A stretch of DNA of 64,000 bases from Halocatena marina. GTDB taxonomy: Archaea; Halobacteriota; Halobacteria; Halobacteriales; Haloarculaceae. The stretch is from assembly GCF_023276375.1 (NCBI RefSeq), contig NZ_JALLPK010000001.1:124001-188000 (forward strand). The letters are read 5' to 3'. Below are positions 7,457 to 16,647 of this stretch, one piece after another (positions within the stretch are counted from its first letter, which is position 1; every line of letters starts with the position of its first letter). The notes beneath the pieces are model-generated. The model saw nothing but the letters and a program-made list of their open reading frames with translations. It searched no databases and was not told the origin of the DNA. The translations under genes were made by a program, and so were the position numbers.

Positions 7457-8905
7457 TTACGATCCGTTTCCGTCGCTCGTTTCGACACCAAGTGCTTCGA
7501 ACAGTTTGGTTCGAACTGCTTCTTCGACGAGAGAGAGAAGCGTATCGCGGTTCTCTTCGCTCGTTTCGATACCAGTAAAGATACCAAGTGGGATCGTCGC
7601 GCTGGCGTCTGTCGAGTGGCCTGCTGCCTCGCCCATGTCTCCGAAGGCATCATCGAGGACGGAACCGATATTCATGCGGATATCCTTCGACCGGGCGGCC
7701 AGTTGAATCGCGTCTTCGGTGATAGCAAAGACGGCGCTCGTCGTGATTCCTTCGAGGTTGAGAAGGCGCTGTGCGGCTTGTCCGAGTGCATCGCGGTCGC
7801 GGACAAACCCAGCGTTCGTAACGAGATGACTGCCTTTCACCTCTCGATTGTGAATGGCTTCTGCGAGTACATCGAGCGTCTCGGGACTCATACTCGGTGC
7901 CTCGACTTGTTCCAGCGTGTCGTGATCAGCAAACGGATAGAGATACGCCGCGGCGGTGAGATCCGCTGGCGTCGTATCGCGTTTGAAATCGAGTGTTTCC
8001 GCTCGAATACCGTACAGGAGTGCCGTTGCGACTTCTTCGGAGACAGTGAGATCGAGCACCTGTAGATACTTCGTCAGAATCGTCGAAGTGGACGAGATAT
8101 TAGAGCGGATGTCGGAGAACGACGCCTCGATCTCGAACGATGGTTCGGCGTGATCGATATAGATATCGACGACACCATCCACCAGTGGATCAGTGGCGTG
8201 TGCATGGTTAACGAGCGCGATCGTATCGTAGCTATCGAGAACGACCTCTGCTTGCGAGACGAGATCGATCTCAAGTAGGTTCACGAACGCACGATTTTCT
8301 TGAAGCGACATCTCGCCATCGTAGATCACGTCAGATTCGATACCACGATCTGATGCAATAGCCTGTAAGGCGACCGCACCAGCGATGGCATCCGGATTTG
8401 GTTGGCGATGAGTTACGATCGCCATTCGAGTGTTCGTGCTGTCGATGGTGTCGACGAGCTTTTCAGTCTTGTATTCGAGTTCCCCGGATTCGAGTGCACG
8501 AAGTGCGGAATCAGCAATAACAGAGGACGGATTGATGACAACGTCTGCGCCAAGCTCGGTGAACTCATCGGCGGAGACTGGATCTGATGCGCGGACGACG
8601 ATATACCGGTCCCCACTCTGTTCTCGGAGATTTTTCACCGCTGCCTTATTCGCGTCCACATCGGAGGACATGATGAGGACGACATCCCGGTCGGCGATGG
8701 ATTCGGCGACCGCTTGATCGCGGATATCAGCCGTTCGAGCGTCGAGATCCTGATCCCGGAGTGCTTCGACGCGTCCCTCGTCCATATCGAGAATAAGGAC
8801 ATCTTTGTCCTCTCGTTCGAGTTCCTCCGCGACGGCGTGACCGACACTCCCACAGCCAAGAATCGCGTAAGTAGACATCGACGCCATCGTAATGGCGGTG
8901 CTCAT
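7457..8905 (-). CDS. TrkA_N - DHH phosphoesterase-like protein with degenerate active site
   Basis: 482 residues. The N-terminal Rossmann domain has the nucleotide-binding signature ILGCGSVGHAVAEELE and resembles TrkA_N/RCK. It is followed by a DHH/DHHA1 (RecJ/GdpP-like) module. Key metal-binding positions are altered compared with the paralogue at 28743: motif I reads HRQPNPDAI instead of HDNPDPDAI, motif II LVNHA instead of LVDHA, and the DHH motif is IDHAEP instead of IDHHPP. The phosphoesterase centre is therefore probably weak or dead and the protein may act as a sensor. The ATG at 8905 follows a TATA-like aagtatat at about -24; an internal ATG at 8878 (MSTYAILG) is the alternative start. 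Confidence 0.85.
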   Translation of the reverse strand: MSTAITMASMSTYAILGCGSVGHAVAEELEREDKDVLILDMDEGRVEALRDQDLDARTADIRDQAVAESIADRDVVLIMSSDVDANKAAVKNLREQSGDRYIVVRASDPVSADEFTELGADVVINPSSVIADSALRALESGELEYKTEKLVDTIDSTNTRMAIVTHRQPNPDAIAGAVALQAIASDRGIESDVIYDGEMSLQENRAFVNLLEIDLVSQAEVVLDSYDTIALVNHAHATDPLVDGVVDIYIDHAEPSFEIEASFSDIRSNISSTSTILTKYLQVLDLTVSEEVATALLYGIRAETLDFKRDTTPADLTAAAYLYPFADHDTLEQVEAPSMSPETLDVLAEAIHNREVKGSHLVTNAGFVRDRDALGQAAQRLLNLEGITTSAVFAITEDAIQLAARSKDIRMNIGSVLDDAFGDMGEAAGHSTDASATIPLGIFTGIETSEENRDTLLSLVEEAVRTKLFEALGVETSDGNGS

Positions 8906-8917
8906 GCTACCCTACCT
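8906..8917 (-). promoter_or_regulatory. Start-proximal motif AGGTAGGGTAGC
   Basis: On the minus strand AGGTAGGGTAGC abuts the ATG of the TrkA_N-DHH gene, matching 11 of 12 bases of the motif before pan (2981-2992). It falls between the TATA-like box and the start, where transcription should initiate. Confidence 0.3.
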
Positions 8918-9183
8918 GTGGTGCCGATATACTTGAAACTCTCCTCTTCCCAGTGGCAATGCTCGGAGGAAGTCGCTAGCCGAGACGGATGTCTGTGCTT
9001 GCTGTCCATCTACATACTTTGAATGATGGAGCGAACTCTCGTTGTCTGTAGAACAAGTTGAGATACACGAATCATCTTGACTTCAAACTGTCGTGAAACA
9101 CTATCACAATCGTCCTTCGTGAACGGTTCTCTCCGATCGGCAAAGGAAACGTATATCAGTCAACCGTCGCAACCAGTTGGTGA

Positions 9184-9257
9184 GGGCTGATAGCTCAGCC
9201 AGGCAGAGCATCTGGCTCTTAACCAGACGGCCGAGGGTTCAAATCCCTCTCAGCCCG
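9184..9257 (+). tRNA. tRNA-Lys (anticodon CTT)
   Basis: A complete cloverleaf is readable: acceptor GGGCTGA paired with TCAGCCC, D arm TAGCTCAGCCAGGCAGAGCA, anticodon stem TCTGG/CCAGA with loop containing CTT, and T arm GAGGGTTCAAATCCCTC. The discriminator base is G. No CCA is encoded and there is no intron. It lies alone between two minus-strand genes. Confidence 0.95.
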
Positions 9258-9429
9258 CTTCTCATTTCGAATTGAACAATTCCTATTTCGAATCAGATTT
9301 GAGTACTTTCAGTGATACGTCCCCTCGATTTCGATTCATCATTTTGAAAGCCGTGTGAAAATTGTACTCCCTCGTTATCCCCTAATCGTCCCACACCGTT
9401 TAGTCCTATAAGCTGACTGGCTCGATGGA

Positions 9430-10917
9430 TTACTCTCTTGGTTTGTAATTTGGTGCTTCGTCGGTGATGACGACGTCGTGTGGATGGCCTTCGGTCTGTC
9501 CGGCGGAGGAGACACGCACGAACTCAGCGCGGGCTTTGAATTCATCAATGGATTCGGCTCCAACGTAGCCCATTCCGGACTGCATCCCACCGACGAGCTG
9601 ATACAGTTCACTTTCGAGGCTTCCCTTGTAGGGTGTCGCGGCCTCGACGCCTTCTGGGACGAACTCCTCGTCATCGCTCGCCTCTTTCAGGTACCGATCT
9701 CCGCTTCCGGACTGCATCGCGCCGACGCTTCCCATGCCACGGTACTGCTTGTACTTCTTGCCGTTCATGGTCACGACACGCCCAGGTGCTTCATCCGTCC
9801 CTGCGAAGTACGATCCGAGCATAACAGCGTCCGCGCCAGCGGCGATGGCTTTGATCGCATCGCCAGAGTAGCGGATTCCGCCGTCCGCGATAACCGGAAC
9901 GTCGGCAGCGGCGGCAACATCGGCGACATCGGCAATCGCGGTGATCTGTGGAATCCCGGCTCCGCTGACAACACGGGTCGTACAGATGCTGCCAGGTCCG
10001 ATCCCCACTTTCAACCCATCCGCAAAGTCGACGAGCGTCTCAGCAGCATCCGCAGTGCCGATGTTACCGACAACAACGTCGGCATCGACCATCGATTTGA
10101 TGTCGCGGGCACTCTCGATGACATTGCGGTTGTGTGCGTGCGCACAGTCGATGAAGATCACGTCCACACCAGCATCGTCAGCGGCGACTGCGCGGTCATC
10201 TTCGAACGGACCGACGGCGACACCGACACGGAGATAGTCTGCGTCGTCACGAGCGGCCTCATCGTACTCGCGTCGTTGGAGAATTCCCTGCATCGTGACG
10301 AGTCCAGTGAGTATTCCCGCTTCGTCGACGATCGGGACGCGTTCGATTTTGTGCTCGTACATGAGTTCGAGCGCCTCTCGTGCGGTGACACCGTCGCTTG
10401 CCGTGATGACTTCGTCAGTCATCGCTTCCCGTACCTCATCCCGTTCACCGACTTCGAGATACGGTCGGATGTCCGTTCCAGAGATAATACCGAGGACGAC
10501 ACCGTCATCATCGACAACAGGGGCACCACTAACGCCCTCGGAGTCCATCATCTGATCGACTTCGTGAACGGTTTGCTCAGGTGTGGCAGTTACCACGTCT
10601 CGAATAATGAGCTCGTCCGCACGCTTGATCCGGTCGATTGCTTGGACCGTTTCTTCGATGGGCATGTTTCGATGGAGCACACCGAGTCCGCCCTGTCGAG
10701 CCATCTCAATCGCCATCTCACTCCCGGTGACGGTATCCATCGCTGCAGACAGAATCGGAATGGACAGCGTGACGTTCTTCGAGACGCGCGTTTGCGTGTC
10801 GGCGTCATCCGGCTCGACGTGACTCTCCATCGGACGCAACAGAACGTCGTCAAACGTCAACGCTTCCGGTACTTGCAGCTTCTCCAGAAAGGACTGATCC
10901 TGAGGAACCTTCGCCAT
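9430..10917 (-). CDS. guaB: Inosine-5'-monophosphate dehydrogenase
   Basis: 495 residues. IMPDH oxidises IMP to XMP with NAD, the committing step of GMP synthesis. The start [14 protein letters not shown] leads to [10 protein letters not shown], then a CBS pair ([15 protein letters not shown] ... [11 protein letters not shown] and [16 protein letters not shown] ... GLVTMQGIL), the phosphate-binding [11 protein letters not shown], the catalytic cysteine loop [11 protein letters not shown], and the flap around [14 protein letters not shown]. The open frame extends 69 codons further upstream without family similarity; the ATG at 10917 is right because a TATA box (gcttttatc) sits 26 bases before it. 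It is single-gene, with tRNA-Lys on the opposite strand downstream. Confidence 0.97.
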   Translation of the reverse strand: MAKVPQDQSFLEKLQVPEALTFDDVLLRPMESHVEPDDADTQTRVSKNVTLSIPILSAAMDTVTGSEMAIEMARQGGLGVLHRNMPIEETVQAIDRIKRADELIIRDVVTATPEQTVHEVDQMMDSEGVSGAPVVDDDGVVLGIISGTDIRPYLEVGERDEVREAMTDEVITASDGVTAREALELMYEHKIERVPIVDEAGILTGLVTMQGILQRREYDEAARDDADYLRVGVAVGPFEDDRAVAADDAGVDVIFIDCAHAHNRNVIESARDIKSMVDADVVVGNIGTADAAETLVDFADGLKVGIGPGSICTTRVVSGAGIPQITAIADVADVAAAADVPVIADGGIRYSGDAIKAIAAGADAVMLGSYFAGTDEAPGRVVTMNGKKYKQYRGMGSVGAMQSGSGDRYLKEASDDEEFVPEGVEAATPYKGSLESELYQLVGGMQSGMGYVGAESIDEFKARAEFVRVSSAGQTEGHPHDVVITDEAPNYKPRE

Positions 10918-10938
10918 GTTAGCGGTCACAGATCCCGT

Positions 10939-10947
10939 GATAAAAGC
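10939..10947 (-). promoter_or_regulatory. TATA box of guaB
   Basis: The minus-strand sequence gcttttatc is centred 26 bases from the guaB ATG, the usual spacing for a leaderless haloarchaeal transcript. It decides the start codon against a much longer upstream frame. Confidence 0.65.
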
Positions 10948-11088
10948 ATTGTGTAAGGTGGGGTGACGTAACAAAGAGAGACAAACACAGCCACGAACTG
11001 ACCAAAGACGGGTTTTCTGACGTGGGAAGTGGAGTCGTATGCCGATTGTCTGACGAACATACTTGAGTATGTGTGTGTAAGAGAGCAC

Positions 11089-11421
11089 ATGGAATCGCTG
11101 GATGGAGCGACCTCTCGGAGGCAAGAATCCGAACAGCCGAAGGAGTGGATAGAACTCGTCAACACGGCTCTGCAGGTGCTCGGTGGATTCTTTCTCATCA
11201 ACGGGATCTACTTTGCTCTTTTCGCCACCGGCATCTACACGGCTATGGTGTACTATTCATTCGTCCTCATGATTCTGACTGGCATCGGTTACTGTTATTA
11301 TTTCACCACAGACGATGTCGAGAGTATGCTACAAGCGTGGCATTCGGTTGGTGTCGTGATGCTGGATTCGGTGGAAAACTCTGGGGCTCGCTCAACACCC
11401 GAACAGCGACGAAGGTTGTAA
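11089..11421 (+). CDS. Small two-helix membrane protein, unknown function
   Basis: 110 residues from the ATG at 11089 (MESLDGATSRRQESEQPKEW). There is a hydrophilic N-terminus, then two adjacent hydrophobic stretches (VLGGFFLINGIYFALFATGIY and MVYYSFVLMILTGIGYCYYF), then a soluble tail. It is probably a cytoplasmic-membrane protein. I do not recognise a family. A 20-residue longer frame exists, but acttgagtatg at about 11061-11071 gives a TATA-like element about 23-27 bases before 11089. A T-run follows the stop codon. Confidence 0.6.
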   Translation: MESLDGATSRRQESEQPKEWIELVNTALQVLGGFFLINGIYFALFATGIYTAMVYYSFVLMILTGIGYCYYFTTDDVESMLQAWHSVGVVMLDSVENSGARSTPEQRRRL

Positions 11422-11443
11422 CACATTACGAACAGACGATTAC

Positions 11444-11455
11444 TCTTTTTTCTTC
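11444..11455 (+). terminator. T-rich terminator candidate
   Basis: ctcttttttctt lies about 25 bases after the stop codon of the small membrane protein. Archaeal RNA polymerase terminates at such T-runs on the non-template strand. Confidence 0.4.
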
Positions 11456-11747
11456 CAGCACCCATCTGTTGGATAGCTGTCGGCAGCCCATCCATGAGTA
11501 GAGCACATCGGTCACTACGTTCAGGCACTGAACGCTCGGATACCGTGGATAATTGCGTTCGACCCGAAACGAGGAGGAGCGATACTACCGTAATGATCTG
11601 GCGATCGATCGAGTGCGCTACGTCAGCAGGGCAATCGGATCGTACCGATCACATCAATCGAAGAACAAACAAAAGTCACGTGCCGTATCCGAATTCACAA
11701 CCAGAGTAGTTTGAGAGTAGATGACTCCTTGCACTGGATGTTTGGCT
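11456..11747. other. Convergent intergenic region, no gene supported
   Basis: About 290 bases between the small membrane protein gene and the convergent lipoprotein gene. Short frames on both strands lack domains or promoters. No repeats were recognised. Confidence 0.4.
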
Positions 11748-12515
11748 CTATAGATTTCCGTACGGATCCGGCGAAAAGCTCCGTATCGTCGGCCGAACTC
11801 GGTTCTCGAAGATGATATCGAAATAGGTCCTCGTGCCAGTTTGTATACTCTCGTAGACGTCCGACGTTGCATAGTACGTCATTGTCGACGGATCACCGTT
11901 TGGACGCTCTCCGTGACTGACCGTGATTCGGTACGCCGGTTTCTTTCCAGACGTATCCGATGCACGTCGCTTTTCTTTGATGGTGCCCTCTCTTATTATC
12001 AGCGTCAGGGCCGCGATCGTTCCACTATTGAACAAATCAAGGGTATACTCGATTCGGTCTCCTGCAATCAACTTCCCGAATGATTCCCGAGAAAGGAGAT
12101 ACCGTGGAGTGCCCCCGATCGCAGGCTGTCTTGGACGTTTTCCGTTCTTGGTTTCGACCAGTGGACCGTGGGGATTCAGCTTTCGGACCTGAATGTAGTA
12201 GTAGACATCGTCGTATCGCTGCTCCAATTGGTCGTTGAGGGGTCCAGATATGGTTGTGTTCGCCGGCTCTTCCGACCGAGGAAGCACATCTTTTACGACA
12301 CCGTCTTCGATCGTGGTTTCGTTGGTCTTGATCTTGAGCACGGGGACTCTCCGGTTGTTGCGTTCCCCGAAGATGCCCTTCTGGATGAGTACCCCTTGTG
12401 GCGGCGGGAGCGGGTGAACACAACCAGCAGTGCTACTGATGAGACCCGCACCGAGCGCAGAGAGAAACGTTCTGCGGGAGACCCGACTATCCGCGGAGCG
12501 AAGATTCGACCACAC
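11748..12515 (-). CDS. Tat-exported lipoprotein, unknown function
   Basis: 255 residues starting at a GTG. The N-terminus SRVSRRTFLSALGAGLISSTAGC is a twin-arginine signal ending in a lipobox-like SSTAGC, so the mature protein is probably anchored by a lipid on the Cys at about residue 32 on the outer face of the membrane. The remainder, about 220 residues, has beta-rich character with no domain I can name. The start is uncertain: no in-frame ATG precedes the signal, and the GTG is the first plausible codon. Confidence 0.6.
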   Translation of the reverse strand: MWSNLRSADSRVSRRTFLSALGAGLISSTAGCVHPLPPPQGVLIQKGIFGERNNRRVPVLKIKTNETTIEDGVVKDVLPRSEEPANTTISGPLNDQLEQRYDDVYYYIQVRKLNPHGPLVETKNGKRPRQPAIGGTPRYLLSRESFGKLIAGDRIEYTLDLFNSGTIAALTLIIREGTIKEKRRASDTSGKKPAYRITVSHGERPNGDPSTMTYYATSDVYESIQTGTRTYFDIIFENRVRPTIRSFSPDPYGNL

Positions 12516-12739
12516 GAGTGTGTTTCGTTTCCGAATGGGACATAACTCTACTGGATGGCTCCTGATATCATCAACATATACAATAAAATAACAGATTTTG
12601 CAGATGGATAATAATGAACTCGGAAAACGTGGTTGATATTCGATATTGAAATCGGATACAGTCTCGTGTTCGTTTCACCGATTCACGTCGTGGACGACGC
12701 GGCACGCTGCAACTGTGAAACGCTGAGTTGCTGGTGCGG

Positions 12740-14824
12740 TCAGGGTTCTGTTTCTGTTCCTGTCTCGTGATCCGGATCGTGCTTGTTAAACCACTGCTCG
12801 ATGGTTTGGAGTCGATGGATGGCTCGTTCGGGGGAATCTACGTTGTGGTGCTCGTTCTGGTAGACGACGAGCTTCGAAGGGACGCCGCGTTTTTTGACGC
12901 TCACATAGAGCTGTTCGGCTTGCGTCGGTGGACAGCGCCAGTCGTTCTCGCCGGCCGTGATGAGCAGTGGCGTGTTCATCTCACCGACGCGCGTGATGCT
13001 CGAATATTCGCGGTATTGATCGATGTTCTCCCACGGGAGACCGAACTCATCCTCGGCCCAGAGATGGTTGTCGTCCGTTCCGAACATCGAGTATAAATCG
13101 TAGATGCCGTGCTCGGGTGCCGCGGCTGCGAACTGGTCAGTGCGAGCAACGACGTGGGCGGTCGTGATACCACCGTACGAAAAGCCCGTAACGAACAGTC
13201 GGTCGGGATCGACCCATCCTCGATCCACGAGGTGCTCGACGCCGTTGATGATGTCTTCGCTCTCAAGCTCTCCGCGCGTCCCGCGTAGCTGTTCGGAGAA
13301 CGCTCGACCATAAGAGGTGCTTCCACGGTAGTTCACACAGAGGACGACGTACCCCTGACTCGTCCAATACGTCCGACCGAAATTGAACGCAGGCGTATCG
13401 TACGACATCGGCCCACCGTGGATGCTCACGACAAGGGGGTGCGTGTCGGGATTATCGAGATCGAATGTGGCGGGGAGGAACGCGAGGCCTTCAATTGATC
13501 CGTTTTCTGTTTCCGGAGAATCTTCTGTTCCGCTCTCGAAGTGGACGCGCTTACACTGGGGTAGTTCCCTGTCTTCGAACGCGGCGTTCATATCGGTAAC
13601 AGGAGTCAACTCGTCGAAGTCGCTGTTCGTGGTGAATACGTTCCGTGTCGCATCAGGTGCAGTTCGGACGAGAGCGATGTCGCTACCGCTCTCTGACGCA
13701 CTGGAACTTGCACTGAAGGTGGAGATCGTGCTGTACTCGCTCTGCTCTTCGAAGATGCGTTCGGCTGGATCTCCGTTGACGTGACAGCGGATCAGTCGTG
13801 ATCTCGCTTCATCACCGATTGCTGCGAGAAGTGTCTCGTCGTCGATCCAGTCGGGGCTGCCGTTCCACGCGACCGTTCGGTCGAGACCAGCCGTGATCGA
13901 TTCGTACTCTCCGTCGGTCTCTGTGATGTACACTTCTGTTGGCCGGTACCAGTTCGTCGGATGTCCACCGACGAATGCGAGTCGCTCACCGTCTGGACTC
14001 CAGGATGGCTGGGTGATTCGAAGATCCGAATCGGTTAGTTGTCGCAGATCGCCTCCGTCTGGAGCGACTGTGAATACGTCATAGACTGCGGAGTCATCGG
14101 GCTGCTCGGTCCGATTCGAGAGAAAAGCAATCCGATCCGAGGGACCCCACGCGGGCTGGAGTCCCATGAGCGGTTCGTAGGTGCCTGCTCCGTAGGCAGT
14201 GTCAATCCGTGTTTCATCGCCTGTCTCGATATCAACGACGAACAGATACGTTCGGACACTATCAAGCCAACCGACGCCGTCTGCCTTGTGCTGGAGACGC
14301 TCGATCTCGATTGGTCCGTCGTCCCGCCTCCGTTCGAGTGTCTCGCGCTCGTCTTCGGTTGGATCACGCGCACTAATTACGAGTCGCTCACCATCAGGTT
14401 CCCAGTCGAACTCCCGAACCCCTTCGTCACGAGTGGTCACCTGCTGTGCGTCACCGCCGCGCGCGAGGTCGAAGATCCAGACTTGTGTCTTTGGCTCATC
14501 ATCTGCATCAGCAGTGTCTGCGTCCTCTTCGTCGTTCTCGTCGGACACTCCGACGCGCAAGGCCGTATCGCACTCCCGAGCAGCGAGAAATCCGAGCTTC
14601 GTTCCGTCCGGGCTCCATTTCGGGCTACTTGCGCCTGAAGCACGCGTCAGGCGATATGGCTCTTTCCGTCCATCACTGGGAGCGACGAACAGCGAATGTC
14701 TCCGTTTGTCCGCTTGGGAATCGAATTCATCGGCAACGAACGCCACACGCTCACCGTCAGGGGAGAGCGCGAGATCTGTTATGGCCGTGAGGTCGTAGAG
14801 GTCGTCGAGCGCAAGTTCGCTCAT
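12740..14824 (-). CDS. S9 family peptidase (acylaminoacyl peptidase / prolyl oligopeptidase type)
   Basis: 694 residues. The first ~420 form WD40/TolB-like propeller repeats (LALSPDGERVAFVAD, PKWSPDGTKLGFLA, PSWSPDGERLAFVG). The last ~260 form an alpha/beta hydrolase: HGGP oxyanion loop, nucleophile elbow GFSYGG, acidic loop TAGENDWRCPP and catalytic His in NEHHN. S9 enzymes cleave short peptides, with the propeller limiting access. No signal peptide, so cytoplasmic. The ATG at 14824 was preferred to the adjacent GTG. The upstream region holds no partner gene. Confidence 0.93.
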   Translation of the reverse strand: MSELALDDLYDLTAITDLALSPDGERVAFVADEFDSQADKRRHSLFVAPSDGRKEPYRLTRASGASSPKWSPDGTKLGFLAARECDTALRVGVSDENDEEDADTADADDEPKTQVWIFDLARGGDAQQVTTRDEGVREFDWEPDGERLVISARDPTEDERETLERRRDDGPIEIERLQHKADGVGWLDSVRTYLFVVDIETGDETRIDTAYGAGTYEPLMGLQPAWGPSDRIAFLSNRTEQPDDSAVYDVFTVAPDGGDLRQLTDSDLRITQPSWSPDGERLAFVGGHPTNWYRPTEVYITETDGEYESITAGLDRTVAWNGSPDWIDDETLLAAIGDEARSRLIRCHVNGDPAERIFEEQSEYSTISTFSASSSASESGSDIALVRTAPDATRNVFTTNSDFDELTPVTDMNAAFEDRELPQCKRVHFESGTEDSPETENGSIEGLAFLPATFDLDNPDTHPLVVSIHGGPMSYDTPAFNFGRTYWTSQGYVVLCVNYRGSTSYGRAFSEQLRGTRGELESEDIINGVEHLVDRGWVDPDRLFVTGFSYGGITTAHVVARTDQFAAAAPEHGIYDLYSMFGTDDNHLWAEDEFGLPWENIDQYREYSSITRVGEMNTPLLITAGENDWRCPPTQAEQLYVSVKKRGVPSKLVVYQNEHHNVDSPERAIHRLQTIEQWFNKHDPDHETGTETEP

Positions 14825-15057
14825 CACACCGAATCTGTGTAAAGAATTACTATTACGTTTGTGGTGTGTTGATACTAATTCACACGCGGACGACGGTTTC
14901 AGACTCGATATCGGTGTTGTGCTCTATAGCTGATCTTGCATAGTGAATTTGGAAGTGTATCTATATATGGTTCTGTAAGAAATATTGTTGTACAATGAGG
15001 GTCATATTCGAGGTGAGAAATCAATGTTAAATCGCCTGGGGGTCGATAGGTAGTCCA

Positions 15058-15735
15058 ATGGCTAAACCCTCGTTCGTGATTGGAATCGCTGGTGGGACGG
15101 GCGCGGGAAAGACCGCTGTCGCGCGTGAGGTTGGCGATACTGTTGGCGAGGCTGTGACGATTATTCCACTCGACAACTACTATCGTGATCTCACACATCT
15201 CCCGATGGATGAGCGTGAACAGGTGAACTACGACCACCCCTCTGCATTCGAGTGGGATCTACTCACTGAGCACGTCGAGATCCTCCTTGGTGGTGATGCT
15301 GTTGAGATGCCGCAGTACGATTTCACGGTCCATAATCGTAAAGACGAGCGCGTGGTAGTCGCACCGACAGACATCATTATCGTCGAAGGAATCCTCTCGC
15401 TGTTCGAAGATCGTCTACGTGAACTGTACGACCTCTGCGTGTACGTCCAAACTGACGCCGACGTGCGCATCCTTCGGCGAATTCAACGTGATGTCATCGA
15501 ACGCGATCGTGATCTCGAAGGCGTCATGAATCAGTATCTCACGACGGTGAAACCGATGCACGAGCAGTTCATCGAACCGTCCAAAAAACACGCAGACATC
15601 ATTATTCCCGAGGGACTCAACCGCAGCGCGGTTGATCTTCTCATCAAGAAAGTTCACGCAGAGACGCGTGCAAACGGACCTGACTCTGAGAATGGAACTG
15701 AAAGCGAAGCAACTGAAACCAACGTCCAACACTGA
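15058..15735 (+). CDS. udk: Uridine kinase
   Basis: 225 residues. Uridine/cytidine kinase of pyrimidine salvage, forming UMP or CMP. P-loop GGTGAGKT at 12-19; PLDNYYRDL and the MDEREQVNYDHPSAFEW segment are characteristic of the family, as are MPQYDF and VEGILSLFE. The C-terminal ~15 residues are an acidic tail (SENGTESEATE). A TATA-like gttaaatcg is centred about 28 bases before the ATG, and the leader contains ATAGGTAG, resembling the element before pan. It is 31 bases from the convergent regulator gene. Confidence 0.95.
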   Translation: MAKPSFVIGIAGGTGAGKTAVAREVGDTVGEAVTIIPLDNYYRDLTHLPMDEREQVNYDHPSAFEWDLLTEHVEILLGGDAVEMPQYDFTVHNRKDERVVVAPTDIIIVEGILSLFEDRLRELYDLCVYVQTDADVRILRRIQRDVIERDRDLEGVMNQYLTTVKPMHEQFIEPSKKHADIIIPEGLNRSAVDLLIKKVHAETRANGPDSENGTESEATETNVQH

Positions 15736-15766
15736 TACTCACAGTTCTTGCTCGGTTTCGTTGATT

Positions 15767-16363
15767 TCAGTCAACTGCGTCAGCGCGCAGTCGTTCGTAC
15801 TGTTGTTCGAACTGCTGTTTGCACGATGGACAGCAGAGATAGTAGCGTTCTTCATCGAGAGTCACTGTCTCTCCGTCCTCGTCAACGGTGTTTCCACACT
15901 GTGCACACGTGAGTGCAAGTTCGGTCCCGCCGGTGTGTGGCGTCCAGTCTACATCAGTCAGGAGAATCACGTTGTATTCCGTGATGTCCTCGAGTTCAAT
16001 TGTTTCTGTGAGAAACGTACGAACAGTTCCGTCCGGTATTCGTCCTTGAAACAGTATGTGTGCTTCGGCAGTCGTGAAGACGTGTTCGACGCTGTCGGCT
16101 GCGGAAAGCGACGCACGAACCCGTTCGACGGCCTCTGGCTGAACTGAGAGATCCACGAGAACGGGAACTCCACCGCTCAACTTTGAACGATCGAGATCGA
16201 CCGTGAACCGCCGAACAACTCCAAGATCCTGAAGTCGACTGATGCGTTCTGAGACTGACGGTGAACTCATATCGACGTGTTCGGCGATCTCACTGTACGG
16301 TCGACGAGCGTTTTCAGTGAGGAGGCGCAGAATAGTGAAATCCGTCTCATCGAGCGTTCTCAT
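15767..16363 (-). CDS. Lrp/AsnC-family regulator with C-terminal TRASH metal-binding domain
   Basis: 198 residues. The N-terminal winged helix (ETDFTILRLLTENARRPYSEIAEHV ... SPSVSERISRLQDLGVV) is followed by an AsnC-type effector region. The C-terminal TRASH motif CAQCGNTVDEDGE ... YYLCCPSCKQQF carries the cysteines. Archaeal members of this architecture respond to metals, usually copper, and often neighbour copper ATPase genes; none is visible here, so the targets lie elsewhere. A perfect 12-bp palindrome lies 7 bases before the ATG and is a good candidate for self-regulation. Confidence 0.9.
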   Translation of the reverse strand: MRTLDETDFTILRLLTENARRPYSEIAEHVDMSSPSVSERISRLQDLGVVRRFTVDLDRSKLSGGVPVLVDLSVQPEAVERVRASLSAADSVEHVFTTAEAHILFQGRIPDGTVRTFLTETIELEDITEYNVILLTDVDWTPHTGGTELALTCAQCGNTVDEDGETVTLDEERYYLCCPSCKQQFEQQYERLRADAVD

Positions 16364-16369
16364 GGTCGA

Positions 16370-16381
16370 TGAGACGTCTCA
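16370..16381. promoter_or_regulatory. Palindromic operator candidate TGAGACGTCTCA
   Basis: A perfect 12-bp palindrome immediately upstream of the Lrp/AsnC-TRASH start codon, between it and the presumed TATA region. A dimeric winged-helix regulator could block its own transcription here. Binding is inferred from position and symmetry. Confidence 0.45.
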
Positions 16382-16647
16382 CGCACGCAAAACGCTTGTG
16401 CTGGTTTCTTTGATTTCAAACGTTTGTACGGGTGGTGTATGATTTATCTAAGACAAGGTGGTACTCTACTTTGGAAACTGTGGTTCTGGTGGTAATTTAC
16501 CAATTTTTCTTATATGTTGGTTTCGTGTTGCTGTGGCACGTGACTCAGACTATTCTGAAGAAAATCGCCAAGCATTGGGGTTGCTCACGTGACGGTTCAC
16601 GAATCTGCTTCCAATCCGTCGTTACGAAATTGTATGGATGGCGTGAA

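Noticed and set aside
9478..10956. 492-codon open frame on the strand opposite guaB
   Set aside because: It lies entirely within a certain guaB gene, has no domain, and its openness follows from the codon bias of guaB.
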